Numbered from the stretch's first letter, positions 7,301 through 16,176 are shown. The stretch: 25,242 bases of DNA from an uncultured Eubacteriales bacterium (GCA_910586105.1 CAJUGU010000050.1:198-25439); one strand, 5' to 3'. The notes: generated by a model not told the origin, from the sequence alone. Made by a program: numbers and translations.

Positions 7301-8260
7301 ATGTGGTTTGCGGCCCTGGCCGCGATAGGCTTTGCGCTCGACGCATTGTTTGGCGACCCGGCGTGGTTATACCATCCGGTCTGCGCCATCGGCGCGCTGA
7401 TCGCATGGACGGAAAAAAGGCTGCGCCGCTGGCTCCCGGCGACACCGGCGGGCGAAACGGCGGCGGGCGTGTTGCTGTGGTTGTTCGTCACCGGCGCGAG
7501 CGTGGGCGTGACGGCGGGAGCGCTTGCGCTGCTGGGGCGGCTGTCGCCGTGGCTGCGCTTCGCGGCGGAGGCGGTGCTGTGCGGGCTGATCCTTGCGCGG
7601 GACAGCCTGCGCCGCGCGGGCGGGCACGTGGAAACGGCGCTTGCGGGTTCGCTCGAAGCGGGGCGGGAGGCGGTCGGCTGGTATGTCGGGCGCGATGTAT
7701 CCGGCCTGTCGGCGGAGGGCGTGCGCAAAGCCGCCGTCGAGACGGTCGCGGAGAACACGACCGACGGCGTGATCGCGCCCCTGCTCTTCCTGCTGCTGGG
7801 CGGCGCGCCGCTTGGGATGTGGTATAAGGCGGTGAACACGCTTGATTCCATGGTTGGCTATCACAACGACGCCTATGAATATTTGGGCAAGTGCTCGGCG
7901 AGGCTGGATGATCTCGCGAACTGGCTCCCGGCGCGCCTGTCGGCGCTGCTGTTGATCGCGGCGGCGGCGCTGTCCGGGCTGGACGCAAAAGCCGCGCTGC
8001 GCATCTGGCGGCGCGACCGCCGCAAACAGAAAAGCCCCAACGCGGGGCAGACCGAAGCGGCAGTCGCGGGCGCGCTCGGCGTGCAGTTGGGCGGCGACGC
8101 GGTTTATTTTGGCAGGCGGGTCGAAAAGGCGGCGCTGGGCGACGCGCTCCGACCGGTGGAGGATGCAGATATCCGCCGCGCGGTACGGCTGATGGATTTG
8201 GCGTCGCTGCTCGCGCTGGGGCTGGGCGTGCTGGCGCGGGCGCTCCCCGCGCTGCTTTGA
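7301..8260 (+). CDS. cbiB: Adenosylcobinamide-phosphate synthase (CbiB/CobD)
   Basis: Membrane enzyme that attaches (R)-1-aminopropanol O-2-phosphate to adenosylcobyric acid. The 319-residue product has the family opening ALDALFGDPAWLYHPV, the strongly conserved ETVAENTTDGVIAPL near residue 147, and NTLDSMVGYHNDAYEYLG. Later come DDLANWLPARLSA and the C-terminal PNAGQTEAAVAGALGVQLGG. Several hydrophobic segments fit an inner-membrane protein. The ATG has a GAAAGGGGG-like ribosome site upstream. It works with CobD (next gene), which supplies aminopropanol phosphate. Confidence 0.96.
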   Translation: MWFAALAAIGFALDALFGDPAWLYHPVCAIGALIAWTEKRLRRWLPATPAGETAAGVLLWLFVTGASVGVTAGALALLGRLSPWLRFAAEAVLCGLILARDSLRRAGGHVETALAGSLEAGREAVGWYVGRDVSGLSAEGVRKAAVETVAENTTDGVIAPLLFLLLGGAPLGMWYKAVNTLDSMVGYHNDAYEYLGKCSARLDDLANWLPARLSALLLIAAAALSGLDAKAALRIWRRDRRKQKSPNAGQTEAAVAGALGVQLGGDAVYFGRRVEKAALGDALRPVEDADIRRAVRLMDLASLLALGLGVLARALPALL

Positions 8261-8351
8261 ACCGGCATTCTCAGGCGGAAAAGACGGATATGGGCGGAAT
8301 CGTGTCGCCAGGCGGCGGCGTTCGGCAGGGACTCGGACGGATCGCAAAAAA

Positions 8352-8397
8352 CCGCCGTATCACGGCGGATCAATCGCTTACAAACACAGGTGTTTTG
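8352..8397 (+). other. Two small hairpins in the cbiB-cobD gap
   Basis: The 155-bp gap between cbiB and cobD holds a perfect 7-bp stem with a 3-nt loop (CCGCCGT/ACGGCGG, 8352-8368) and a second 6-bp stem (AAACAC/GTGTTT, 8382-8395) just before the cobD ribosome site. Neither is followed by a clean T-run, so these look more like RNA processing or stability elements than terminators. No B12-box-like sequence was seen here. Function is inferred only. Confidence 0.35.
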
Positions 8398-8415
8398 AAA
8401 GGAAGGCTGGGAAAG

Positions 8416-9465
8416 ATGCTGACGCACGGCGGAGATTTGGACGGCTATGCCCGCCGGTACCCGGGGCGGGAGCCGCTTGATTTTTCGGCGAACCTGAACC
8501 CGTTAGGGATGCCGCAGGCTGTGCGCGCGGCGCTGCATGAGGCGGTCGAAGGCTGCGCGCGTTATCCCGACCCGCTCTGCCGCGACCTGCGGGAAGCGCT
8601 GGCCGGACACTGGCGGCTCGACCCGGCGCAGATCTTTTGCGCCAACGGCGCGGCGGAAGCGTTCGACCGGCTTGCCGCCGTTCTGAAGCCGCGCACGGCG
8701 CTGCTCGTCGCCCCGGCCTTTTCGGAGTACGAGCGGGCGCTGACAGCGGCGGGCTGCGCCTGCCGTTTTCACACGCTGCGCCGGGAGGAAGGCTTTGCGC
8801 TGACCGGCCGTATCCTGCCGGAGATCGGCGCAGGCATTGATGCGGTATTCCTCGGCTCGCCGAATAACCCGACCGCACAGGCGGTCGACCTGCGGCTGCT
8901 GGAAGCCGTCGCGGAGCGCTGCGCGGCGGCGGGCGCGTGGCTGATCGTTGACGAATGCTTCGGCGGTTTCCTTGCGGACGACCGGGAGCGTTCGCTGCTG
9001 CGGAGGCTCTCGCAGTACGACCGGCTGGTCGTCGTCCGGGCGTTCACCAAGCGGTACGCGCTCGCCGGGGTACGGCTGGGCTGGTGCGTGGCGCAGGACC
9101 CGGCGCTGATCGAAGCGCTCTGCGCGGCGGGGCAGCCGTGGAACGTATCCTATCTCGCCCAGAGGGCGGGGCTGGCGGCGCTCGGCTGCGAGGGCTTCGA
9201 GGCCGAGACCGTGCGGCTGGTCGCGCGCGAACGGGCGTTCCTGTCGGACGGCCTGCGCCGTCTGGGGCTGTGGGTATGCCCGGGGCAGGCGAATTTCGTA
9301 TTGTTCCAAAGCAAAAGCCCAGACCTGTCGGAACGGCTGCTGCCGCGCAGCATTTTGCTGCGGGACTGCTCGGATTTCCGGGGGCTGGGGCCGGGCTGGT
9401 ACCGCGCGGCGGTGCGCAGCCGTGCAGAAAACGAGCGCCTGCTGCAGGCGCTCGGGGAGGTGTAA
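8416..9465 (+). CDS. cobD: L-threonine-O-3-phosphate decarboxylase (CobD), class I/II aminotransferase fold
   Basis: PLP enzyme that decarboxylates L-threonine phosphate to (R)-1-aminopropanol O-2-phosphate, the linker used by CbiB. With this start the product has 349 residues. It begins HGGDLDGYARRYP and DFSANLNPLG, typical of CobD. It has the SPNNPTAQ motif, DECFGGF, and a Schiff-base lysine in RAFTKRYALAGVRLGW at about residue 212. The frame is open back to 8257, but the added 53 residues do not look like the family. The ATG at 8416 has GGAAGG 9 nt upstream, so I chose it. HisC is the nearest alternative, but the context and N-terminus favour CobD. Confidence 0.93.
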   Translation: MLTHGGDLDGYARRYPGREPLDFSANLNPLGMPQAVRAALHEAVEGCARYPDPLCRDLREALAGHWRLDPAQIFCANGAAEAFDRLAAVLKPRTALLVAPAFSEYERALTAAGCACRFHTLRREEGFALTGRILPEIGAGIDAVFLGSPNNPTAQAVDLRLLEAVAERCAAAGAWLIVDECFGGFLADDRERSLLRRLSQYDRLVVVRAFTKRYALAGVRLGWCVAQDPALIEALCAAGQPWNVSYLAQRAGLAALGCEGFEAETVRLVARERAFLSDGLRRLGLWVCPGQANFVLFQSKSPDLSERLLPRSILLRDCSDFRGLGPGWYRAAVRSRAENERLLQALGEV

Positions 9466-9469
9466 ACAA

Positions 9470-10965
<1,496 letters not shown>

Positions 10966-10969
<4 letters not shown>

Positions 10970-11484
10970 CCGGATTGATCCATATTTACTGCGGGGACGG
11001 CAAAGGCAAAACCACAGCCGCCATGGGGCTGGCGCTTCGGGCGGCGGGACGTGGCCTGCCGGTGACGGTCGCACAGTTTTTGAAGGATGGGGACTCGGGG
11101 GAATGCTGTATCCTGCGGCAGTTGCCGACGGTGACGCTGCTGGCGGCAAACCCCTGCGGCAAGTTTTCCTTTCAGATGGACGGGGCGGAGCGCGCGGAGA
11201 CTGCGGCATGCCTGCAAGCGCTGTTCCGGAAGGCGACGGCGCAGGCGGAAGCCCCGGGTCTGCTGGTGCTCGACGAGATCTGCGGGGCGCTGTCCGGCGG
11301 CTTCCTTGCGGTGGAAGAGGTGCTGCGCTTCCTGCGAACAAAACCGGGGACGCTTGAGGTCGTGCTGACCGGGCGCGAGCCCTGTGAAGCGCTCTGCGAA
11401 GCCGCCGACTATCTGTCGGAGATTGTAAAACGCCGCCACCCCTACGACCGGGGCGTCGCGGCAAGGGAGGGGATCGAAAAATGA
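10966..11484 (+). CDS. cobA: Corrinoid adenosyltransferase, CobA/CobO/BtuR type
   Basis: Transfers the 5'-deoxyadenosyl group of ATP to cob(I)yrinic acid a,c-diamide or other cob(I)alamin-type corrinoids. The 172-residue product has the family P-loop GDGKGKTTAAMG near residues 10-21, VAQFLKDG, and the LVLDEICGALSGGF Walker-B-like segment, followed by TGREPCEAL and the closing VKRRHPYDRGVAAREG. It is not the PduO or EutT type. It is translationally coupled on both sides by ATGA overlaps with cobQ and cbiC. The gene name is used here for the adenosyltransferase, not for uroporphyrinogen methyltransferase. Confidence 0.95.
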
Positions 11485-12116
11485 ACGGTTTCAAGGCTCC
11501 AGGCGCGATCGAAAAGCGCAGCTTTGCGATCATTGAGGAGGAGCTTGGCGGGCGCGCTTTCCCGGAAGGGGTCGGCGAGGTTATCAAGCGTGTGATCCAC
11601 ACGACGGCGGATTTCGACTATGCCGAAAACCTTGCCTTTTCGCCGGATGCGGTCGCCCATGCCAAAGCGGCGCTGCAAGCGGGTGCGACGGTCGTCACCG
11701 ACACCAATATGGCGCTCGCGGGTATCAGCAAACCGGCGCTGGCGGCGCTGGGAGGCCGGGCGGTATGCTTTATGGCCGACCCGGAGGTCGCCGCCGAAGC
11801 CAAAGCGCGCGGCGTAACCCGGGCGGCGGTTTCGATGGAGCGCGCCGCAAAGCTGGAAGGCGCGGTGATCTTTGCGATTGGCAACGCGCCGACGGCGCTG
11901 CTTCGCCTGCACAAGCTGGCGGAGGAAGGCGCGGTCTCGCCCGCGCTGGTGATCGGCGTACCGGTCGGGTTTGTCAACGTCGTCGAGGCAAAGGAGCTGT
12001 TCCATGGCGGGGAAACGCCATATATCATCGCGCGCGGGCGCAAGGGCGGCTCCAACGTAGCGGCGGCGATCGTCAACGCGCTGCTGTACCAGCTTGTTAA
12101 AAGGGAGGGCTTTTAA
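11481..12116 (+). CDS. cbiC: Cobalt-precorrin-8 methylmutase (CbiC/CobH)
   Basis: Moves the methyl group from C11 to C12 to give (cobalt) cobyrinic/hydrogenobyrinic acid. The 211-residue product shows the family motif VIHTTADFDYAENL with the catalytic histidine at residue 40. It also has TDTNMALAGI, the AIGNAPTAL segment, and GVPVGFVNVVEAKE with a C-terminal GGSNVAAAIVNALLY. Length is normal. It starts in an ATGA overlap with the adenosyltransferase gene and ends 1 bp before the cbiK start codon. It is the last ring-modifying enzyme in the window. Confidence 0.96.
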   Translation: MNGFKAPGAIEKRSFAIIEEELGGRAFPEGVGEVIKRVIHTTADFDYAENLAFSPDAVAHAKAALQAGATVVTDTNMALAGISKPALAALGGRAVCFMADPEVAAEAKARGVTRAAVSMERAAKLEGAVIFAIGNAPTALLRLHKLAEEGAVSPALVIGVPVGFVNVVEAKELFHGGETPYIIARGRKGGSNVAAAIVNALLYQLVKREGF

Positions 12117-12117
12117 G

Positions 12118-12888
12118 ATGAAAAGGGCATTGGCGGCGGTCAGCTTCGGCACCACTTATCCGGACGCGCGCGAAGCGATCGCACAGATCGAAGCCGGCCT
12201 GTGCGCGGCGCTGCCGGGATATGATTTTTACCGGGCGTTCACGTCGTCGATCGTGCGCCGTCGGATCGAGCAGGCGGAAGGGGTGCGCATCCCCGGCGCG
12301 GGGGAGCTGATGGAACAGCTTGCCGCCGCTGGTTATGAGGAGGTGCGCTGCCAGAGCCTGCACGTGATGCCGGGTCTGGAATACGAAAAGATGTGCGCCG
12401 AGATCGCGCCATATCGGGAGCGGTTCCAACGGTTTACGGTCGGCGCGCCGCTGCTGGCGAAGCCCGAAGACTGCCTTACGGTCTGCGAGGGCTTGCTGGA
12501 CGGTATCCCGGCGCGCGCGCCGGACGAAGCCTATGTGTACATGGGGCACGGTACCGGGCACTTCGCGAACGCGGTCTACAGCGAATTGGAAAACCGGTTC
12601 CGGGCGCTGGGCGCGGAGCGGGTCTATGTCGCGACGGTCGAGGGCTTCCCGGGGTTCCAATACGTCCGGGACCGGCTGCGGGCGCGGCGGGTGCGCCGGG
12701 TGACGCTGGCGCCGCTGATGGTCGTAGCGGGCGACCATGCGCGCAACGACCTGGCAGGCGACGGGGAAGACAGCTGGAGATCGATGCTCCTGCGGGACGG
12801 CGTCGAGGTACGGCTTGACCTGCGCGGCCTGGGCGAGATCGCGGCGGTGCGCGAACTGTTCGCGGCCCACTGCCAGGACGGGCTGTAA
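12118..12888 (+). CDS. cbiK: Sirohydrochlorin cobaltochelatase, anaerobic type (CbiK)
   Basis: Inserts Co(II) into sirohydrochlorin, the entry step of the anaerobic B12 route. The 256-residue product has no signal peptide, so it is the cytoplasmic biosynthetic form. It opens with AAVSFGTTYPDARE. The two metal/catalytic histidines fall in YMGHGTGHFAN (His144) and VVAGDHARNDL (His207), nearly the same positions as in Salmonella CbiK. The ATG has GGGAGG upstream and lies 1 bp after the cbiC stop. This is the last gene of the operon; the next gene converges on it after only 19 bp. Confidence 0.96.
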   Translation: MKRALAAVSFGTTYPDAREAIAQIEAGLCAALPGYDFYRAFTSSIVRRRIEQAEGVRIPGAGELMEQLAAAGYEEVRCQSLHVMPGLEYEKMCAEIAPYRERFQRFTVGAPLLAKPEDCLTVCEGLLDGIPARAPDEAYVYMGHGTGHFANAVYSELENRFRALGAERVYVATVEGFPGFQYVRDRLRARRVRRVTLAPLMVVAGDHARNDLAGDGEDSWRSMLLRDGVEVRLDLRGLGEIAAVRELFAAHCQDGL

Positions 12889-12907
12889 GCTGTGCTTGCG
12901 GGATGCG

Positions 12908-14062
12908 TCAGGGCTGCCACAGCCCCAACGCGGCTTTCCAGCGCAGCACGCGGCCGACCGCTTCATCCAGCCGCGCGGCGTCGATTTCCCCGGATTCGGC
13001 GGCGGCAAGCACCGCCGCATAGTCTTCCGGCAGGTCGGAGGTGATCAGCAGGTCGTTCCCCGCAAGCACGGCGGACACCGCGGCCGATCTGCCGCCCGCC
13101 GCCTGCCGTACCCCTTCCATCGCGAGGTCGTCGGTCATGGCGACGCCCTGAAAATCCAGCTCACCGCGCAGCAGCCCATGCACGGCGGGGGAGAGCGAGG
13201 CGGGATGCCCGGCGTCCATACATTCCACGATATTATGGGAGACCAAAACCGCGTCGGCGCCTGCGTCGATGCCCGCCGCGAAGGGGAGCAGGTCGCATTC
13301 CAGGAAGTCGGTCAGGCTGCGCCGGTCGAACGCCGTTCCGGTATGCGTATCGGCGTTATTGCCATACCCGGGGAAGTGCTTGAGCACGCTGCCGACGCCG
13401 TCGGCCTGCATCCGCCCGACAACGGCGGCAATGTATTGGGCGGTCGCCTGTGCATCCTGCCCCAGCGTGCGCGGATAAATGAAGTCGGACGGATCCTGTG
13501 AAACGTCCGCGACCGGCGCAAGGTTGATATCGATGCCAAGGGAGCGCAGCAGCGCGTCCTTTTCGGCGGTCTCGCGCAAGATCTCGTCAAGCCCTCCGGC
13601 GGCGTACAGCGCCTGCGGTGAACGGAAGCGTTCGGCGCGGAATGCGGCCTTTCCGCTGGCGCGGACGACGGAGCCGCCTTCCTCGTCGACCCCGAAGAAC
13701 AGGGGGATCGCAGCGGCGGCGCGTTCTTCTTCCAGCGCGGCGCGAAGCGTTTCCGGGGTCTGCCCGGTGAAGTCCTGCCCGAACAGCAGGAACCCGGCGG
13801 GCTGATACCGGGCGGCTTGGCGGACGGTCCCGCTGCTCGGCCTGCGCGCAAGGAAGAGCTGCCCTATCTTTTGCGGCAGGCTCATGTGCGCGACGAAATC
13901 GGCGACGGGATTGTCAGGCCGCAGGCTGGACGCGGCAGGCATGATGGGGGAGACCTCCCGGACGGAGGCTTTCCGGGCTGACGCGGCGGGGGCCTGCGCA
14001 GCGCACGCGGACAACGGAAGGACAAATAAAAGGGCGAGCAGCGGGAACCATTTTCGGAACAT
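12908..14062 (-). CDS. Glycoside hydrolase family 3 lipoprotein, beta-N-acetylhexosaminidase (NagZ-like)
   Basis: Predicted exported lipoprotein that cleaves terminal beta-linked N-acetylglucosamine, possibly from cell-wall fragments. The 384-residue product has a signal peptide and lipobox LSAC with Cys20, then a linker and a GH3 domain. Landmarks are GVDEEGGSVVR, DINLAPVADV, the KHFPGYGNNADTHTG loop with its His, and the MTDDLAMEGV stretch (Asp311/312) expected to hold the nucleophile. Only the catalytic (beta/alpha)8 domain is present, with no C-terminal sandwich domain, as in NagZ. The ATG has GAGG upstream. It runs against the cobalamin operon and seems unrelated to it. Substrate is inferred from the family. 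Confidence 0.92.
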   Translation of the reverse strand: MFRKWFPLLALLFVLPLSACAAQAPAASARKASVREVSPIMPAASSLRPDNPVADFVAHMSLPQKIGQLFLARRPSSGTVRQAARYQPAGFLLFGQDFTGQTPETLRAALEEERAAAAIPLFFGVDEEGGSVVRASGKAAFRAERFRSPQALYAAGGLDEILRETAEKDALLRSLGIDINLAPVADVSQDPSDFIYPRTLGQDAQATAQYIAAVVGRMQADGVGSVLKHFPGYGNNADTHTGTAFDRRSLTDFLECDLLPFAAGIDAGADAVLVSHNIVECMDAGHPASLSPAVHGLLRGELDFQGVAMTDDLAMEGVRQAAGGRSAAVSAVLAGNDLLITSDLPEDYAAVLAAAESGEIDAARLDEAVGRVLRWKAALGLWQP

Positions 14063-14091
14063 GATCAGGGCCTCGATTCATAAAAGATCAG

Positions 14092-14119
14092 GAAGGCGGG
14101 CGCGCCTTCTTTTGTTATC
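14092..14119 (+). terminator. Plus-strand intrinsic terminator-like hairpin upstream of the GH3 gene
   Basis: A perfect 7-bp stem (GAAGGCG/CGCCTTC) with a 4-nt loop is followed on the plus strand by TTTTGTTATCTT. No plus-strand gene ends nearby; the closest is cbiK at 12888, beyond the antisense GH3 gene. On the minus strand the same hairpin would lie at the extreme 5' end of the GH3 mRNA. Confidence 0.5.
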
Positions 14120-14125
14120 TTACCA
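14117..14125 (-). promoter_or_regulatory. Possible extended -10 promoter of the GH3 gene
   Basis: TG-G-TAAGAT on the minus strand has the form of an extended -10 element. No good -35 is visible 16-18 bp upstream. Transcription would begin at the hairpin at 14092-14109. Confidence 0.3.
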
Positions 14126-14274
14126 CACCGGCGCGGATTTTACCAGCGCGCGGAATGAAAGCGGCGCGGAGCGTCTTCCGTCATGAGCGGTATTCCGGAG
14201 CGGCGCGCAGCGCCCGGAAGCGGAGCGCGCCAAGGCGCGGATTCCCCAAAAGCCGCGCAACGTGCTTTTGCTGC

Positions 14275-14300
14275 AAAAAAAGGCCGGCATCCCTGCCGGT
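14275..14300 (-). terminator. Intrinsic terminator downstream of the gene remnant
   Basis: On the minus strand a 6-bp CCGGCA/TGCCGG stem with a GGGA loop (plus a flanking G-U pair) leads into CC and a run of seven T. It sits 10 bp after the stop codon of the remnant at 14311, which supports the idea that a gene once ended there. Confidence 0.8.
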
Positions 14301-14310
14301 CTGAAACCAT

Positions 14311-14571
14311 TCATTTCGATTTAGACTGCCGGTACTTATCCACCGGATAAAGATACAGCGCTTCGGGATTCGGCGCCGGGCGCAGCAGATCCATTCCGGC
14401 TCCACAACGGCGGTCACGCGGGTGGGGAAATACGGAACCAGAATTCCGACTTGGGGACACCGAACGCCTGCTGTGTATAGACCTCGCCGGAACGGTTGAC
14501 GCCGTCCGGCTCCTGCTCGACCTCGCCGATATACCACGAAGCCCGTCCAAAGTCAACGGCAAACGCGGCGC
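14311..14571 (-). pseudogene. Remnant of a C-terminal coding segment with two frame changes
   Basis: Three overlapping minus-strand frames read like one protein tail. From about 14571 to 14417 one frame gives WYIGEVEQEPDGVNRSGEVY and then GVPKSEFWFRISP before a stop. A second frame continues with TRVTAVVEPE. The third gives MDLLRPAPNPEALYLYPVDK and ends at a stop at 14311. All use the GC-rich third positions of the neighbouring genes, and a terminator follows. The 5' part is missing, because the rpsR terminator abuts the fragment. I do not recognise the family. Alternatives are chance open frames or sequencing errors; either indels or errors would be needed to explain the breaks. Confidence 0.5.
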
Positions 14572-14606
14572 AAAAAAGATCCCCCCGCGCGCCGCGCGGA
14601 GGGATC
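14572..14606 (-). terminator. Intrinsic terminator of the rpsF-ssb-rpsR operon
   Basis: A 13-bp GC-rich stem (14578-14590 with 14594-14606) closes a 3-nt loop and is followed on the minus strand by six T. The only non-Watson-Crick position is G-U on the minus-strand RNA but a C-A mismatch on the plus strand, which confirms the direction. It lies 4 bp after the rpsR stop. Confidence 0.92.
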
Positions 14607-14610
14607 GATC

Positions 14611-14877
14611 TTATTCTGCGGTAAAGGGCAGCAGGGCCACGTGGCGCGCGCGCTTGATTGCCTCGGTCAGCTGGCGCTGATGGGCGGCGCAGGTGCCGGT
14701 CATGCGGCGCGGAAGGATCTTGCCGCGCTCGGACATATAACGGCGCAGCTTGGCTACGTCCTTATAATCGATGGATTCCATCTTATCCACGCAGAAAGCG
14801 CAAACCTTTCTGCGGCGGCGTCCGCCGCGGGGGCCGCGGTCGGGACGGGGAGTAAACTCTTTCTTGGTTTCTTCCAT
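14611..14877 (-). CDS. rpsR: 30S ribosomal protein bS18
   Basis: Component of the 30S platform that binds 16S rRNA together with bS6. The 88-residue product has the S18 core CAFCVDK, then IDYKDVAKLRRYMSERGKIL and RRMTGTCAAHQRQLTEAIKR, ending in ARHVALLPFT. The N-terminus is Arg/Gly-rich. I placed the start at the ATG at 14877; a TTG two codons earlier is closer (4 nt) to the AGGAGG site, while the ATG is 10 nt away, so the choice is not fully settled. It is the last gene of rpsF-ssb-rpsR. rplI, often the next gene in other genomes, is absent. Confidence 0.97.
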   Translation of the reverse strand: MEETKKEFTPRPDRGPRGGRRRRKVCAFCVDKMESIDYKDVAKLRRYMSERGKILPRRMTGTCAAHQRQLTEAIKRARHVALLPFTAE

Positions 14878-14942
14878 TGTCAATAAACCTCCTTTTTCCG
14901 GTTTTGTTTCAGTTAGGGACTGTGAAGGGATCGGCCACAGCC

Positions 14943-15431
14943 TTAGAACGGTACGTCGCCTTCGTCGTCATCGGAAAGCTCGGCGAAATCGCTGCTTCCG
15001 GTGGGCATATCGAATGCGGGGGCGGCGGGAGCGCTGTAACTCTGCGAAGCGCGCGGCGCGGCGTCGTAGCTATCGGACGGGTAACCGCCATAGCCGCCTT
15101 CCTCGCGGGCCTTCTTGGTCTCGCCGAAGGAAACCTCGTCGCAGTTGATCTCGATGGAAACGCGCTTGCTGCCGTTCTTATCCTCCCAGTTCCGGGACTG
15201 GATGCGCCCCACCACGATCGCCATCATGCCTTTGGTAAACCATTGCTTGACGAATTCGGCCTGACGGCCCCAGGCGATGCAGTCGATGAAATCGGTCTGC
15301 CGGTTGCCGTTGGCGTCTTTCCGGCCGCGGTCGATCGCGAGCGAAAAGGACGCGACCGCCATATTGGATTGGGTGTGACGCAGTTCAGGGTCGCGGGTGA
15401 GGCGGCCCATGAGGATCGCTTTGTTCAGCAT
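14943..15431 (-). CDS. ssb: Single-stranded DNA-binding protein
   Basis: Binds ssDNA during replication, repair and recombination, and recruits partners through its acidic tail. The 162-residue product has an OB fold in about residues 1-105, beginning MLNKAILMGRLTRDPELRHT, with TDFIDCIAWGRQAEFV and VVGRIQSRNWEDKNG. A Gly/Ser/Ala-rich linker follows, then the canonical acidic tip DDDEGDVPF. It lies between rpsF and rpsR, the conserved arrangement in Firmicutes, which marks this as the housekeeping SSB. Confidence 0.98.
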   Translation of the reverse strand: MLNKAILMGRLTRDPELRHTQSNMAVASFSLAIDRGRKDANGNRQTDFIDCIAWGRQAEFVKQWFTKGMMAIVVGRIQSRNWEDKNGSKRVSIEINCDEVSFGETKKAREEGGYGGYPSDSYDAAPRASQSYSAPAAPAFDMPTGSSDFAELSDDDEGDVPF

Positions 15432-15444
15432 TTCTCCACCAGCC

Positions 15445-15738
15445 TTATTCCTGCGCGATGATCATGGAGCGCATGATGTTGTCGTCGATCTTGTACTTAC
15501 GGTCGAGCTCAGCCGGGAACGTCGGCTCGCTGGTGAACTCAATGAGGGTATAATGACCCTCCATGAGGTCGTTGATCGGGTAAGCGAGCCTGCGCTTGCC
15601 CCAATCGTCGATCTTGCCGACGGTACCGTGTTCCTCGATCAGGGACTTAAACTTGTCCACGACCGCAGCGGTCTCCTCATCACCCAGGGTGGGGTTGACA
15701 ATGAAAAGAGTTTCGTATTTGCCAGTAACCTTTGCCAT
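15445..15738 (-). CDS. rpsF: 30S ribosomal protein bS6
   Basis: Component of the 30S platform that forms a heterodimer with bS18. The 97-residue product has the family signature: KYETLFIVNPTL near the N-terminus, DDWGKRRLAYPINDL in the middle and a short acidic-to-basic C-terminus with YKIDDNIMRSMI. The ATG is preceded by AGGAGG. It is first in the rpsF-ssb-rpsR operon and follows a structured 5' leader (15753-15826) that probably regulates it. Confidence 0.98.
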   Translation of the reverse strand: MAKVTGKYETLFIVNPTLGDEETAAVVDKFKSLIEEHGTVGKIDDWGKRRLAYPINDLMEGHYTLIEFTSEPTFPAELDRKYKIDDNIMRSMIIAQE

Positions 15739-15752
15739 GTTTGAAGCACCTC

Positions 15753-15826
15753 CTTCTGGACTTATGGCCCACGCCCGTATGGCATGGGCAAGGATATAGC
15801 AGGAACCCTCGGGCGCCTGCCAGAAG
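15753..15826 (-). ncRNA. Structured rpsF 5' leader, candidate S6:S18 autoregulatory element
   Basis: The minus-strand RNA between the promoter and rpsF can fold as a three-way junction. A closing 7-bp stem pairs 15820-15826 (CTTCTGG) with 15753-15759 (CCAGAAG), directly next to the Shine-Dalgarno. One arm pairs 15816-15820 with 15799-15803 around a CCCGAGGG segment; it shares base 15820 with the closing stem, so one of the two gives up a pair. The other arm is a 9-bp hairpin (15767-15789) with a 5-nt loop. One pair there is G-U on the RNA strand and a mismatch on the other. S6:S18 leaders are known upstream of rpsF in many bacteria; assignment here is by position and fold, not by alignment. 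Confidence 0.65.
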
Positions 15827-15837
15827 ATTCCTTATTT

Positions 15838-15865
15838 ATTGTACCAGACAAACCGGAAATGTCAA
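15838..15865 (-). promoter_or_regulatory. Sigma-A promoter of rpsF-ssb-rpsR
   Basis: TTGACA (15860-15865) and TACAAT (15838-15843) on the minus strand are separated by 16 bp. Transcription would start near 15831, just upstream of the structured rpsF leader. Confidence 0.88.
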
Positions 15866-15918
15866 GAAAAATCGCGGCGCTTTTTCAGATTTTTTCTGGA
15901 AAAATTTCAAAAAGAGGA

Positions 15919-15947
15919 TTGACGCGGGCGGGATTGTGTGATAGAAT
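15919..15947 (+). promoter_or_regulatory. Sigma-A promoter of the tRNA-Thr gene
   Basis: TTGACG (15919-15924) and TAGAAT (15942-15947) with a 17-bp spacer lie about 50 bp upstream of the tRNA. It is divergent from the rpsF promoter. Confidence 0.85.
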
Positions 15948-15996
15948 ATATCCGTTGCACAGCGGTGGAGCCTTTCGGCGGGCCGGTGATGCATCC

Positions 15997-16071
15997 GCTG
16001 GTGTGGCTCAGAGGTAGAGCAGCTCACTCGTAATGAGCAGGCCGTGGGTTCGATTCCCACCACCAGCTCCA
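15997..16071 (+). tRNA. tRNA-Thr, anticodon CGT
   Basis: A 75-nt cloverleaf. The 7-bp acceptor stem is GCTGGTG/CACCAGC. The D stem is GCTC/GAGC, the anticodon stem GCTCA/TGAGC, and the loop CTCGTAA has anticodon CGT at 16029-16031. The T arm is GTGGG-TTCGATT-CCCAC. CCA is encoded. It reads ACG codons. It stands alone with its own promoter and terminator. Confidence 0.98.
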
Positions 16072-16075
16072 GGAT

Positions 16076-16114
16076 CCCCGTTGCTTCGTTGCGAAGCGGC
16101 GGGGTTTTATTTTT
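16076..16114 (+). terminator. Intrinsic terminator after tRNA-Thr
   Basis: CCCCG and CGGGG enclose an inner GCTTCG/CGAAGC stem, and TTTTATTTTT follows. It begins 5 bp after the tRNA CCA end. Confidence 0.9.
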
Positions 16115-16176
16115 CGCAAAGCGGGGGAATTTTTCACCGGCTGCGCCGAGCGTTCGGCGCCTGGGATAATTTACGG

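Noticed and set aside
8257..8415. N-terminal extension of CobD from a TTG
   Set aside because: The extra 53 residues lack family similarity, cross two hairpins, and a good ribosome site precedes the ATG at 8416.
12911..12926. GGGCTG/CAGCCC hairpin at the cbiK-GH3 junction as a terminator
   Set aside because: It is only 6 bp, has no T-run on either strand and lies within the end of the GH3 coding region.
14301..14312. An 11-base match between the region after the gene remnant and 25188-25198
   Set aside because: A match this short is expected many times by chance in 25 kb, and the surrounding sequence does not align.
15997..16071. tRNA-Thr as an integration (att) site
   Set aside because: No integrase, no duplicated 3' end of the tRNA and no foreign-looking cargo follow; normal metabolic genes do.
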